Of a stretch of 64,000 nucleotides of DNA, positions 1 through 11,566 are shown one piece after another. The notes beneath the pieces are model-generated. The model was not told the DNA's origin. It searched no databases and saw only the letters and a list, made by a program, of their open reading frames with translations. Location of the stretch: the NCBI GenBank assembly GCA_025201375.1, contig JAIWZP010000078.1, positions 48,630 to 112,629 of the forward strand, written 5' to 3'. The DNA is from Gongronella butleri (Eukaryota; Mucoromycota; Mucoromycetes; Mucorales; Cunninghamellaceae). A program made the translations under genes and the position numbers. Position 1 is the stretch's first letter. The number at the start of each line of letters is the position of its first letter.

Positions 1-660
1 CTGTTCATCATCACGTTGCTGTTTGTGTCCATGGGTGCCATTTCGTACATGACATTTGGCGACCACGTGCAGACCATCATCCTGCTGAATCTGCCCAGCA
101 AGGACCCCGTCGTGTCCTCCATCCAGACACTCTACTCGCTCGCCATCTGCTTGTCCATCCCGTTGCAGCTCTTCCCTGCCATTCGCATCATGGAAAACGG
201 CCTGTTCACCACACGCTCGGGCAAAAACAATGCCGTCGTAAAGTGGCAAAAGAACGTCTTCCGCGTCCTCGTCGTGTTTTTGTGTGCCTGGATCGGCATC
301 GTCGGCTCAAAGGACAAACTCGATAAGTTTGTCCCGCTCATTGGCGCTCTCTTCTGCATCCCCCTCTGCTTTGTCTTCCCGCCCATGTTCCATCTGCGCG
401 CCTTTTCTCTCCCACCCGCACGCCAGACCGCCAATTACCTCTTGATCGTCTTTGGCATTGCATGGTAACTTCTTTTTTTTCTCTTTTTTTTTCTCTTTTT
501 TTTTCTCTTTTTTCCTTTTTTTTTTTCGTCTTTTTCTTCATGGACTCATCTCATTTTTCTTTCTAGCATGGTCTGGGTAGCGACATCCACCCTGGTGCAC
601 TGGAATTCAACAGAGTATAGAGATCCCGTCAAGCAATGTATTCTGCACCGCGCCCAATAA
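1..660 (+). CDS. AAAP-family amino acid transporter (AVT3/SLC36-like), C-terminal part
   Basis: The coding sequence is open from base 1, so the gene starts upstream of the window. Exons 1-464 and 567-660 join in phase (GT at 465, AG at 565-566) and end at TAA 658-660. The visible part, about 185 residues, has several hydrophobic segments, including SLAICLSIPLQLFPAIRIME, which resembles the later membrane helices of vacuolar or plasma-membrane proton-coupled amino acid transporters of the AVT3/AVT4/SLC36 type. These move neutral amino acids across the vacuolar or plasma membrane with protons. The intron is almost pure pyrimidine. The family call rests on the C-terminal third only, and the substrate cannot be told. 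Confidence 0.8.
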
Positions 661-2734
661 TCATACCCCATGTTTCAATTTGTCTCTCTCTCTCTCATGC
701 ATGTGCTCGCCCACCATGTATCATTTTTATGCTTCCCTCCCCCCTCTCACCCACATGGACAAGCTAAATAAACAACGCCTATTCCCTCTTTATTGTTGCT
801 GCCATGCCACGAATTGGCATAAAGACACATTTTATGGCTGTCCGTGATTGTATGCTGCCTGAGCCAATAAAAAGGAAAGGAAATACTACAGCTGCACAGC
901 CCTTGTCTTTGTGTGATAGCGTTCCAGGAGCGCGTCGTGTTCGACCATTTGTATTTTGGAGGTGAAAAATCGAAAGTAGATCAACGACGCGTCAAAAGCG
1001 CGTCATAAGCGCGACGAAAACCGTGTTGTACAAATTAGTGATATGCAAGGCACTAGCAGTTAGATTTTGACGCGTCTTGACGCGCTGTTTTCGTAATCAG
1101 CGCTATTAAAGTTTCCAAAACGCACCAATTCGAACATTGAAGGTGTTTCGGTGCTTGGAGTCCCGCCCAGTTTGGTCCATTTGTTCGTGATGAGCACTGA
1201 AAACACCATACTTAGTTTAAAAACTCAGAGTCTACGCAGAAAGCAGATGCGATCAAAAACCGTCTCTCAAGGAGTTAAAAGGATTATAACCAAGAATGCA
1301 TCTAGTCGACTGACATTAAAAATTTGAAATTGTCGATCTCTCTGCCTCAGTCAGCGATTGTTAAAGTTTGAAGCCTCCAGAGTAATTATTTCTCGACGAG
1401 CTCTAGAAGAAGTTGTGTTTTAGAAACAAACGTGCTTTTACTTGCCAATGACATAAACCTTGAAGCTCTGAAACATGTCGCAGCGTGAAATTTCGAGCAG
1501 GAAACCCCTCTGGGACGCGACTAGTACTGATCAAAATCCTTTGCGGGACGCGTTACAAAATTTAGCTTGGGCGATCCGTCAAAACCAAAATTGAAAAATC
1601 AGGTCCCCAGAATGATGCCAAACTTATGCACAGAAGCAACCCGGCGGAGAAACCATGGAAAAGGTCAAAAAATGGTGACGTTCATCAGCTCGTCGGCGGG
1701 CAATGCGAAATTTTAGACTAAACTTTGCAGACATGTAGCGTCTTGAGAACGCGCCGTGGAGCCGCGCTAACGCATCCACTTGCAAGAGGTGCTCCGCGTA
1801 CATGAATTTGATGTGCTCGAGGGCCGGATCCCTCGGATGTAGCGCGAACTATCACGCGTTCAAAAGTGCCCCAAAATGGGTCTTGCTTCAGGTACGTGCT
1901 CATTCCGCCGAAACTGCTTTTTTTCATTGATCACTGATATCCTCGTACGGTCCGGAGTGTCCTCTTTCCGATGATCCATGTTTCAGGGTAATGCCATCAA
2001 TTTTCGTCGAGATGGTTCTGGGGCGAAAAAGAGCCTCAAATCAAACTTTTTCGCAATTTACGCGGAAACCAGTCGGTGGACCACCGATTTTTATTGCCTT
2101 TTTATCGGTTCTTAGAACGTGTTTACCATATAGCTGAGTAGCGTGGTGATCTGACGACCTAAATTTCACCGATTCAAAATAGTCGACTGCACACCTTGGA
2201 AAATTCACGATTTTCGAAAATGGTAGTTGCGCGCTTGCTAATGATCCGAACGAGCCAAGGTTTAGCTCCTTTGAACTTGGCTTTGTCGATTCAATGCATG
2301 TTTTTTTGTGTTGGTTGTAACTCCGTCCACGAGCGACAAAAACACAATAAATCTGCTTTAATTGCGACACTGCGACATCTGCCTTCTTGACTACCATTCT
2401 AAATGGACACCATGTGACTTCGCATGGTGTCCAAAGCGCATGCGGTAAGTTTGATGCGCATCAGATCAAGAGATGGTGAGTTTGAGGACATCAAGTGCCC
2501 AAAAAAGCCAATTCAAAGGCGATTGACCTCTGCCCAGATATGAATCATGTCTCCCCTCGTGGACGTTGAAACAGATCACAAAGCGCTCATCTTCCGAAAT
2601 AATGCTGATTTAATCTCGATGTGCAGCAATTATTCTGAAATACACAATATTTTCTCCAAAAATCAAAAGGAAGAATGTTTGTGTTCTTGGTTGTTGAATT
2701 TACAAGCTAGTTTTTTTTTTATTTTATTTGCAGA
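661..2734. other. Gene-free interval with degenerate repeat copy A
   Basis: About 2 kb without a supportable gene. An AATAAA lies at about 764-769, downstream of the transporter gene. From roughly 1690 to 2120 the minus strand matches repeat copies B and C described below. The rest (900-1690 and 2120-2720) is AT-rich with scattered GACGCGT words and only short frames, and is probably more of the same decayed repeat. Confidence 0.6.
1690..2120 (-). repeat. Dispersed degenerate repeat, copy A
   Basis: Read on the minus strand, this stretch aligns by eye with 19660-20130 and with the 43235-44700 area (retrotransposon excluded). Shared words in the same order include GACTGGTTTCCGCGTAAA-like, ATCTCGACGAAAA-like, CAGTGATCAATGAAAAAAA-like and CTTGCAAGTGGATGCGT followed by GCGCGGCT. 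The copy is diverged and carries no long reading frame. Its borders are not sharply defined. Confidence 0.65.
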
Positions 2735-4170
2735 TTACAAGCGCGAGAGCAGGCGGGTGATGGCCTTCGGCTCGCGCTGCAAGTTTGTGTAAGCGTCGTG
2801 GACAAGCTGTACCACGCGTTTGGATGCGCCCCAGCTGGACTGGTAGCCCTCGTGGCCGTAGTTGTGTGTAATGGCGATCTTGCGGCCCAATGGCGTCACT
2901 AGAGTAATAAAAAGGGAACAGGATCAGCCTCTGGCAACTTGTTTGCAATAAATGCATGTGGCGTGCTTCAAAGGCATTGTCTAGTAGCACAATTCAATGT
3001 TTCTTACCGAGATATTGGTTTTCGACTCTTGGTTGTTCGTGCTGTGTGGCGCGCGAGACATCTGGTTGCTGTGTGACAAGATCAATGGCGTCAATGCCCT
3101 TGCCAAAGGAGAGCTCGGGGCAATAATGTTCCAATTGGCGGAGTAGCTGATGGACGTCGACAAGACGCGACGCTTTGCCCTTTGCGGGCGCCGCGGCACG
3201 CGCACCAATGACGACGTTGCCGTCCATTTGCGGGTACAAATAGAGCGATTGATCTTTTTGCTTAATGTGCACGGCTTTTCGGATTTGCGAGGCCTTGATG
3301 ATCCATTGCTGCACGATTTGATCCTTGCCGCGTCGGTGCCGCAGGTGCTGGTCGAGGCTTGGCAGGCAATTGACCACCAAATCCACCTGGTCGTCGTCTT
3401 GCACGGCATCAAGCGCGCTTTGCAGACTCACACGCTTGCGTCGGCCGCCCAATTGCAAAAATAGACTCTGCAGCCACGACAGGTATCGCTTGGGCTGAAT
3501 CATCACTGCAAAGAAAAAAAAAAAGAAAACGAATGCGGATGAGCGCTTTTTGTCGCGTCATGCCACTTTTTTTTTTTTTTTTTTTTTTTTGCATACCCGT
3601 CGTGTAATTGTAAGCATGGTGCGCATGCTTGGGAAGGTTGGCTTTGGGAATCCATTGGAACTGAGAATGAAAAAAAGCAGGACAAGATGAGCGTGCTAGT
3701 TTCAAACTTTTTTTTTTTTAGCGACGCGCTCGGGGAAGTGCGCGGTGCTGGGCCCCCTTACCGATGGTACGACATTTTTCCACCAAGGATCAGCGACCGT
3801 GTGAGTGGCCTCATCAATGTGCTCGGCATTGATGATCATGACACCCGCCTCGCCCGCCTTGCGTAGCGCGAGCTTCCACAGCATCCTAAAGGACGTGCTA
3901 TCGTCCTCTTTTACTTGAAGATGTGAGTTTTTTTTTCCTGTTGCGACGTACTTTGTTTCTTTATAAAGGTGGGGTACCTTGCAAGGCGGCATTGACGGCC
4001 GAGGCATTGGTCATCCAGTGCGTATTGTTCCATGAGGTGGCGTAGTGCTTGTCGCCAGGAAACGCGTCGGCAACAAGAGTGACTCTGTATCCCTTTTGCA
4101 AAAGCAGGACGGCGGTGGTCAGAGCATCGACATTGGCGCCGAGGACATAGACTTTGGGCAGGGCAGGCAT
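2735..4170 (-). CDS. D-amino-acid/D-aspartate oxidase-like flavoprotein, motifs degenerate
   Basis: Five exons on the minus strand, 4170-3978, 3907-3762, 3660-3597, 3505-3008 and 2898-2735, give 354 residues, the usual length for D-amino-acid oxidases, which oxidise D-amino acids with FAD and usually sit in peroxisomes. The fold is visible: an N-terminal Rossmann strand (PKVYVLGANVDALTTA), a central DLVVNC segment, and the C-terminal HNYGHEGYQSSWG that is typical of the family. Two things are odd. The dinucleotide-binding GxGxxG reads GANVDA, so two glycines are lost. The region that normally holds the substrate-binding arginine (family pattern RPxRxGGxRxE) reads QPDVSRATQHEQPRVEN. It may be a pseudoenzyme or have changed substrate. 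It diverges from the metallopeptidase gene across a 1-kb T-rich interval. Confidence 0.75.
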
Positions 4171-5163
4171 GATATGGGATTGATTTTTTTTTAAGAAGAA
4201 AGTAAAAGAAAGAGGTTGATTTGACTAAATAAAAAAAAAAAGCAATTGGCATAAATTTAAGGGAAAGGCCATCTTCCAGGGGATGTGACACCCACCGCAT
4301 TCTCCCACACTTTTTGCCCATCACGCTACCGAAGCGGCCATCGGGCGGCGCGCTACGTCATTCGCTCATCTTGCCTTTTATCTTGAACCTTTTTATTTGT
4401 TACCCCACTTTTTCCGTGTTTCCCCTCCTTGTCCGACCCTGCGCGCCACGCCCACATTGATCTGGCCAATCAGACCTCTCCTTATGTCCATTGGCCTCGG
4501 GCATCTCCCCTGATCACGCTTTTTTCGGCCTCACCAAGAATTTCCAGTGCAATTGCTCTTTTTGACATCACTCAGGGTCTGAATGTCGATTCTACCCTTT
4601 GCGCTAGTCATTTGTTCGCTTTTTCAATTCGCGACTCATTGGCCTTATTTCATACCCTGTCCACGCTTCTGGATTGTCATTGGTCCTTTTTTCATTTCAT
4701 GCTTTTTTGCCCTGCTTGAAAAGAAGATCACAAACCTTCTTTTTGGAAATGGCAATTGACAAATTTTCATTGTCCTTGAGGGGGCATCACGTCTTGCAGC
4801 TTGCATCTTTTGCTTTCGTTTTCGATGATTTCGTATTTTGGCTATTGTCGCCCAACGGTATTGGCCAATTTCCTATCAGGCTTCCTGTTTGGATTTCCAT
4901 TTCTTTGGGAAGACTGTTTGACTTGATCTTTTTTTTCTCTTGGCATTTCTATTTTAGGGGGCCAATGTGATACGGATAGGCGCAAGAAAAAAAAGGGGAG
5001 AAGCGGCGGCCGTTCGAGCCTTTTTTCTTCTTCTTCCCTTTTTTTTTTTGTTTCTACTGTCGATCGCACACACCCTTTTATTTTCGCACCCGTTTTTGCT
5101 TGCTTTTTCTCTCTTTTTCTCTCTTTTGCACGCCCCTTTTCCCTTGCTTTTGTGTATGTTTCC
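4171..5163. promoter_or_regulatory. T-rich divergent intergenic region
   Basis: About 1 kb between the starts of the oxidase-like gene (-) and the metallopeptidase gene (+). It is pyrimidine-rich near both starts. It must hold both promoters, but I can point to no specific TATA box or factor site. Confidence 0.4.
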
Positions 5164-6872
5164 ATGAGACCGCCGAGTTATATTTGGTGGTTCAGCCTGC
5201 TGGGAGCGTCGTTTGTGTCGGCCTCGTCCATCCTCTGCCACGAACCTGCGAATCCACAGCACGGCCGCGCCGCTTCTTCATGGCAGCATTGCACGACGAT
5301 GCCTGCACACGCCGAGGCCAGACAGCGCTTCGACTCGATACCCAAACAGCTGTATTATGAGCTCTATTGCGAGGCCAACGACAACGTCTGCGACATGGTC
5401 AATGCCACGCTTGCTCAGGCATCGCTGCTCATCTCCAATGTCATCCAATTCGAAACACCCGTCTTTGCCAATGTATCGTTTCTTTCCTTTTGCTCTCATT
5501 ACGGCAATTGCATGGTCAATAAGCAAGAGGTCACCATCGGTAAGAGCCCATCCATTGCATTTGCCCCGCCCCCAAGTTGATCCGCCAAATCGCGATCGAT
5601 CACGCCCACTTGCCGTTTTCTCATTTTTGTCATCTTTTTTTTTGCATTCTTACGCTTCATTTCTTTGCCAGGCCAAGCGTATCCGTCGCTGTCGTACCTA
5701 ATGACGGATCATTCAGATAATATGACTCGCATGTATCCTCAGGCATTGCTCAAACAATTCAAAGATCTTCGTCCCAAGCCAAACTGGGCTAAGTACGACA
5801 TCATTGCTCAATTCAATCAAGAAGCCAACTGGTATTTTGCCGTAAGTGGCAATATTCTACAAAAAAAGACCGACATTTTGATTATTTGTTTTTGCTTGGC
5901 ACGCGGTGCTCATTCTGTTTTTTTTTTTCTTACTTTTTTTCTTTCTGTTCTGTCTAGTCGGATGACAGTCCCATTGGGCCGAATCAAATTGACTTGCTGC
6001 GGACAGTGTGCCACGAGATGATGCACGGTTTGGGGTTCGTCACCTCATGGTCGGATGATCTTTTCCAAGAATTTCGCCCGTATGTGGACAATTTGACGCC
6101 ATTCCTGACGCCCATGCTACTGCAGCCGCCCAAGCAGGTGGACAGGCCATCGTTCTCAAAGACCGACTGCCCAGAGCCCTTTTGGGGCTTTGTCGAGTAC
6201 CCAATGGACAAGTTTCTGCAATACGAGTCCACAAGTCTGTCCAATATGACGCGTTTCTTGTCAACGTGGGGCAATGCCAATGTCATGTTCCGCTCGCTGA
6301 TCGACATGGTCAACAGCTGGACGACATCGACGTATTTGACGCGTGCCAGCGCGCTGTATCAGGCTTGCACCACCAATGGCGCCGTCACGCTTGCCGGCGT
6401 GGGCCTGACCATGGAAACGTCGCTCCACCCTTATGTGGACGGCTCCTCGCTCGCGCACGTCGACTATTCCACCTATGTAGACAGCCCCGACTACCTCATG
6501 ACCTATGCCGGCAAGTCTGGCATCACCGTGGCAAGCATGACGTCGCAATATCCTGCGGGCCCCGTCGGACCGCACCTGGTGCAGGCGCTCCAGGCCATTG
6601 GGTACCAGGGCCACCCTGAATACCTGTCGTTGCAATCGATTGCTCCAAACAACACCCGCCGCCCAATCTTGTCCTATTGGAGCCCCAATGTGCCTCTTGT
6701 CGGCACAGCAGACGACCCAAACCCGTCCCAGAGCACCGCCTCGGGCCCTGCACGTACACCCACCGCGTCCTCCGAGCCATCCACGTCGTCGGCTGCCCGC
6801 GTCATCCTGCCATGTTCATTCTTTTGTATTATTTGTTCATTTGTCATCCCCATGTTGCTCATCCATGCTTAA
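5164..6872 (+). CDS. Secreted, probably GPI-anchored zinc metallopeptidase-like protein
   Basis: Exons 5164-5539, 5672-5841 and 5958-6872 encode 486 residues. The ATG at 5164 was chosen because it opens directly into a signal peptide (MRPPSYIWWFSLLGASFVSA). Exon 3 begins just before CHEMMHGLGFVTSW, an HExxH zinc motif followed by GLGF, as in gluzincin/metzincin-like peptidases. The third metal ligand is not obvious. The protein has many potential N-glycosylation sites, a Ser/Thr/Pro-rich stretch near the end, and a hydrophobic C-terminus (ILPCSFFCIICSFVIPMLLI) that fits a GPI-anchor signal, so it probably acts at the cell surface or wall. I cannot assign it to a named peptidase family. An AATAAA lies at 7012-7017. 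Confidence 0.7.
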
Positions 6873-7011
6873 TTGCACCCCTAGCACGCATCTATTTTCT
6901 ACCCCCTTTGTTCATCTTGTATATTAGCCACCCCCTCTGCTCCCAATGGCTCAATGCCAATCTCAAATGTATTTATAGTCACGCTTTTTTATTCTTTTTC
7001 CCTCTCCCGCC

Positions 7012-7017
7012 AATAAA
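7012..7017 (+). terminator. Poly(A) signal AATAAA of the metallopeptidase gene
   Basis: Canonical AATAAA about 140 nt past the stop codon, in T-rich 3' sequence. Confidence 0.5.
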
Positions 7018-8587
7018 CTAATCCATTGTACTCTTTTTTTTTCAAATGTCTCTCGTCGTCATTGCATCACTGCCCATCATAATCCAAGCAATCTCAAAAC
7101 AAGCATATTGAGTTAGAATAATACGTAATAAAAATCATCCATTTCTTCTTTTCCAAGCTTGTCGTCAAGATCAGCTGCCTCATTCTTGCACAGTGGTTGT
7201 CAAGGAGATGCCAAGCTTTCATTTGAGCCCATATAAGGGCACCTGTATCCTCTAGTTGGCGATTAACACACACAAATCAAGCTCGGCCAAAAATCATAGG
7301 CATTCACGGTTGAAAATATCGCCCGATCACCACGAAACATGAAGAAAAGAAAGGACCCGTGGGTCTCTTCATTTCATTTCAAGGCAAGACTTGCGATCAT
7401 CGCCAAAGGAAGGGGCGAAAATGAGTAAAAAAGTGTCATTTTGAATCTGGCGCCATTCAACGACGACGCGCCGCAGAGTCTTGAAACGCGGGGTTCTCGT
7501 GGATATCGTGCACGAGCATCCGCACATGCCGATGTCACAAGGAAAAGCGCACTGGATGGCGAGTGTCGACGCGTAGAGAAAGATGCATTTTTGCCACGTT
7601 TTCGACGCGTCGAAACACAACACCAAAGCGTGCCGACGCGGATTTCAGTGCATACACTTTGAATGCTGGTTGATTCTCACCGAGGAAACGTCGTGTTCTT
7701 GGCTCTGGCGTGTCTTCTCATCAAACAGCACTGATTTGAAAACATGGTCTCGACCCACCATAAGTGGCCCCAATTCTCGATGCTCAGCAAGTCCAATGAT
7801 GTGCTATTGCTGCAACGGTTTGCACTCCCATTGGCCATCCACCCTCCCTTCCAAGGTTCGCAGACAATCCAAGGTTGTCGAACTGATATGCCCGCATTAC
7901 GCGTGGCCGTGCGCCAAAGTTTAAAAACCTGAATTTGTGCGCCAGGCGCTGAACCGAAACAGGCCACTAGGAGCTAAAACGATAACCTGATCCATCTTCT
8001 TTCATGGTTGCTCATATAATCAGGCAGCTTGTCCTGCATAAATGTGACAGCTGCCCGTTTTTCTTTGGGAGTGCCAACGTACCGCCAGGTGATCATGGTT
8101 GAATGGCAACAAATGACAGCGTGGATGGGCGTGACACATGCAAAAGGCAACATGCAGGCACACAAACGACGCAAGCATCGTCTTTTTAACCGATTGGCCC
8201 TGCCCATTTTCTGCCTTTTGCAGAAATCACTGCAAGTTTAGCACTCCCTAATGTCTTGTTTCTCTGGTTGCATGAACGCCTGTCAACAGACACTGCTCGC
8301 ATTGGCAGTCAAAATGGTCACAACAGTTCCCAATGGCCCTGTAATCGCCAAAAACTTGATCATGCCGGCTTTTCCCGTGCCCGTTCCTCTCGCTCTCTTT
8401 CTCTCTCTCGGTCTCTCAGTCACACGCTCAAGAGTTACAAAGAGTTAATTCGTCATTTGTTTTCGAAAGAGAGGGTGATGTGGGTGCTTTATTGACAAGG
8501 AGGGGGCGAATTCTATCGCGTAATCAGGACATGCAAATAATCGACAAGGAAATAAGCCTCCCCCTTGCTGTTTCGTCGGTCAAAAAC
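7018..8587. other. Intergenic, nothing recognised
   Basis: About 1.6 kb with only short frames, several ACGCGT words (for example near 7567 and 7606) and a CT-rich tract near 8385-8415. I see no gene, tRNA or clear repeat here. Confidence 0.5.
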
Positions 8588-8906
8588 TTAACGGTACTAA
8601 GGAAAAAGAAAGAAAAGATGAGACAAATCGATTAAAAGCAATGGATGGATTGCAATCCTACCTTGTGGAAGCCAATGTCGTTGGCGTACTCACGGAAGCA
8701 CTGACGGCAGATGTTGAGGTTGTACTTGCGGATCAAACCGGCACGGTGAGCGCAAACACGGCTAAGGAGAAGAAAAAAATAAAGACGGTCAATCCAAGTT
8801 TGCAATGTAATGATTGCTTTAAACGGCGGCAATGCTCGATTTACCATTGACGAGAACCCTTGCCGTAGCCCTTAGGGTGCGAATTCCAGACGTTAGCGTG
8901 AGCCAT
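8588..8906 (-). CDS. RPS29: 40S ribosomal protein S29 (uS14)
   Basis: Three exons, 8906-8845, 8761-8662 and 8596-8588, give exactly 56 residues, the eukaryotic S29 length. The protein begins [20 protein letters not shown] and carries the zinc-ribbon cysteines as CRVC and CRQC around [12 protein letters not shown], then [11 protein letters not shown]. It is a zinc-binding component of the 40S subunit head. The last coding exon is only nine bases (TAC CGT TAA). It is supported by a good acceptor (CCTTAG) and because yeast-type S29 proteins end in a similar K-aromatic-R. The gene is head-to-head with the TRM13 gene 281 bp away. Confidence 0.95.
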
Positions 8907-9187
8907 AGTGATGTAAAAGTGAGAGAAAGAAGGAAAGAAAAGAAGAAAAGGCAATGTTTGGCTGGGCAAGGTTTTTTTCCTCATCCTCGAGCTCAGCCAC
9001 CCAAGTATTTTTTTTGGGAGCACGGGGCCAATCACTCGGCGGCCTTCCGTAGGCGGTGATTGAATGATTGCCTTTTTAGGCCCGCGCTCTGGCGTTGAAA
9101 TTGGCGCTGCCATCAACATTTTGCATTTTTTTTTTTCGTTTTCCTTCTTCTTCCACTGTGCACCCTGTCTTGTGGACCGTTGTCGCC
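8907..9187. promoter_or_regulatory. Short divergent promoter RPS29 / TRM13
   Basis: 281 bp separate the two start codons, so the promoters of a ribosomal protein gene and a tRNA methyltransferase gene overlap or are shared. The interval has A-rich and T-rich runs close to each start. No specific site is claimed. Confidence 0.45.
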
Positions 9188-11194
9188 ATGCCCAAGGAAT
9201 CGATTCTCCAGCAGAACAAACAGAAAAAAACAGAAGCTATTCCGCCCGTGCCAGACAAACCACAGCAGTGTAGGTCGTTTAAACTCTTTTTCGCGCGCTG
9301 CGCAGCAGTTTTGCTTCTTCTTTTTTTTTTTTTGTTCACGCGTCGTTCGCCCCTTTTGTGGTTCTTTTTGTTAGGCCATTATTACGTGCAACGCAAGCGG
9401 CGATACTGTGGGCTGCCTGCGAAGCGCGGTGTCAAGTTTTGCGGCGAGCATTTGACCGAGGAGACACCTGAGGACCCCAATGACGAGCATCGCCGCGTGC
9501 CCTGCCCCTACGACCCCGGGCAGTAAGAGCCAACCTTTTTTTGTTCGCTTAAAAATGAGCTCTTTTTGATTCAATTTTTTTTATCATTTCTAGCTCGGTT
9601 GTTTTCAAGGTGTTGGAGGCGCATATGGCAAAATGCAATGCGCGCCCGCGCCCGCCCCCCGCGTATCACTCGTTGAACGTGAATGTGACGCTGCCGCTGT
9701 CTGCTGAGGAGCTTGCTTTCCAGCAGACGATCTACAATCACAAAAACACAAAGGCGCAGCCATGGATCAGCCGCGTCAGGCTTCATGAGCTTGACGCTGG
9801 CGAGCTTGATCGTCTGATTACTGCCATCCAGAAGAACGCCGCCGAAATCGTTCCCGCTATCCCCACGCAGATTCTCACTCACCCATCCATGGTCATTGAC
9901 GCCACATCCATCCATACAGTGCGACATCTCCATCAACAGGTAAAAAGAAAAAGACGAAAAATGGGTGTGTCCATCGGAAGGCGCTTGTGTGCACAAATGG
10001 GGGCGCAATTGAACACCCAATGACGCGACATGACGCGTCAAATGTCGCGATTTTTGCAGAATCGCGTCGTGTTTTGGTTTTTTTTCATGGCCATTTGTTC
10101 CATTTTTTCTTATCTGCCCCGAATTCCTCGTTCTAGTCATCGCTGATTGGGCACATGCAAGAGAATGGGATGCTGGATTTGCCAAATCCCTGCTATGTCG
10201 AATTTGGGGCTGGGAAGGGGGAGCTTGCGCATCACGTCAACAACGCGCTTCCCGCCACAAAGGGCCACCCAACCTATGTCTTGATCGATAGGAAGAGCGT
10301 GCGAAACAAGGCAAGTACATGCGAATTGGGCGGCTGTGCGCTTTGGAAACTCGCGTTTTCTGATTTTTTTTCGTTATTTGCGTGCCTAGTTTGACCAAGT
10401 TTTAATGGGCAAGGGGGGAAATGAGGCCGACGTGCACCGCATTCTGATGGACATCAAGGATTTGACGCTCGCCAATGTCCCCGCACTGGTGGACTCTCAT
10501 GGGAACGCTAAAAAGATGGTGTGCATCTCAAAACATCTTTGTGGCAGTGCCACCGACATTACTCTTAAATGTCTCGTGAATTACGTCAAGCATGAGATGG
10601 CCGCCGGCAATGAGTGAGTCTAGATACACCGCGAAACGCGCGCCGAACTGACGATTTTGCCCCTTTTTTTCAACTTTCTCGCGCGCACCAGGAACCCCGT
10701 GGCCGGCATTGTGATTGCGCTGTGTTGCCACCAGCAGTGCCGCTACGAGATGTACCCCAACACAGCGTTCCTGGACCGCATCGGGCTCGCCAAGCCGGAC
10801 TTTGATCGTTTGTGCAAAATCAGCAGCTGGGCGTGCTGCGGGCGCCGCGCCACGGACGACGACCATGCCCAGCAGGCGCCAAAGGAGGAATTGGTCGACG
10901 ACCAGGGGTAAAACACACCATCGTCGGAATCGGCGCGCGCGCCACAAAAAAAAAAAAAAAAAAAAAAATATAGAGGCTGACAATCGCACCCCCTCTTGTT
11001 TTAGGCAGCACTACTCGGGCCGACCTCACGAAGACCGCGAAAAGATTGGGTACCAAAGCAAGCGCTTGCTCGATATGGGCCGTGTCGAATTCCTCGAGCA
11101 GAATGGCTTTGATGCGCGCCTTGTCTACTATGCCGACCCTGCCAATACCCTGGAGAATTGCGCCCTGATCGCGGTGCCCAAGGCTTCCAATTGA
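9188..11194 (+). CDS. TRM13: tRNA 2'-O-methyltransferase TRM13
   Basis: Seven exons (9188-9269, 9375-9522, 9594-9939, 10137-10310, 10390-10613, 10692-10907, 11005-11194) encode 459 residues. TRM13 methylates the 2'-OH of nucleotide 4 in tRNA-Gly, tRNA-Pro and tRNA-His. In order: a CCCH zinc finger (CHYYVQRKRRYCG, FCGEH), a U11-48K-type CHHC finger (CPYDP ... HMAKC), then the methyltransferase domain with YVEFGAGKGELAHHV, KHLCGSATD, IVIALCCHQQC and SSWACCG, and a C-terminal YYADPANTLENC. Intron 4 (10311-10389) starts with GC: AAG|GCAAGT is the only donor that keeps the frame. An AATAAA follows at 11251-11256. Confidence 0.93.
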
Positions 11195-11250
11195 AATCCA
11201 CCTGAGGGCAAGTGACTCGCAAAAAGTGTTCCCTTGTCAATTGCAATGTA

Positions 11251-11256
11251 AATAAA
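11251..11256 (+). terminator. Poly(A) signal AATAAA of TRM13
   Basis: AATAAA 57 nt downstream of the TRM13 stop codon, followed by an A-run. Confidence 0.5.
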
Positions 11257-11566
11257 AAAAGCACGACTTTCAAACGAACAGCGGCCATCTGTTTTTTTTT
11301 TTTTTTCGAGGCAAGGTATAATTTGTGAAAAAGGGGCATATGGAAGCGTGATGGCGTGCGATGGGCGCAAGATGATGCTGGTGTGGCGGTCAGCGGGCGG
11401 GCCCAGATTGCCGGAAAAGCGGGATTGGCTCAAGTTTTTGCTACAAATTTAGCCAATTTGCATTGCTTTTTTTTCTTCTTTTCTTTCACGCCATTTTCTG
11501 TGCCACCTTTCCCCCACCACCCCCCCCTTTTTTTTTTTTTTTTTTTGCTCTTTTCATTGTGCATGC

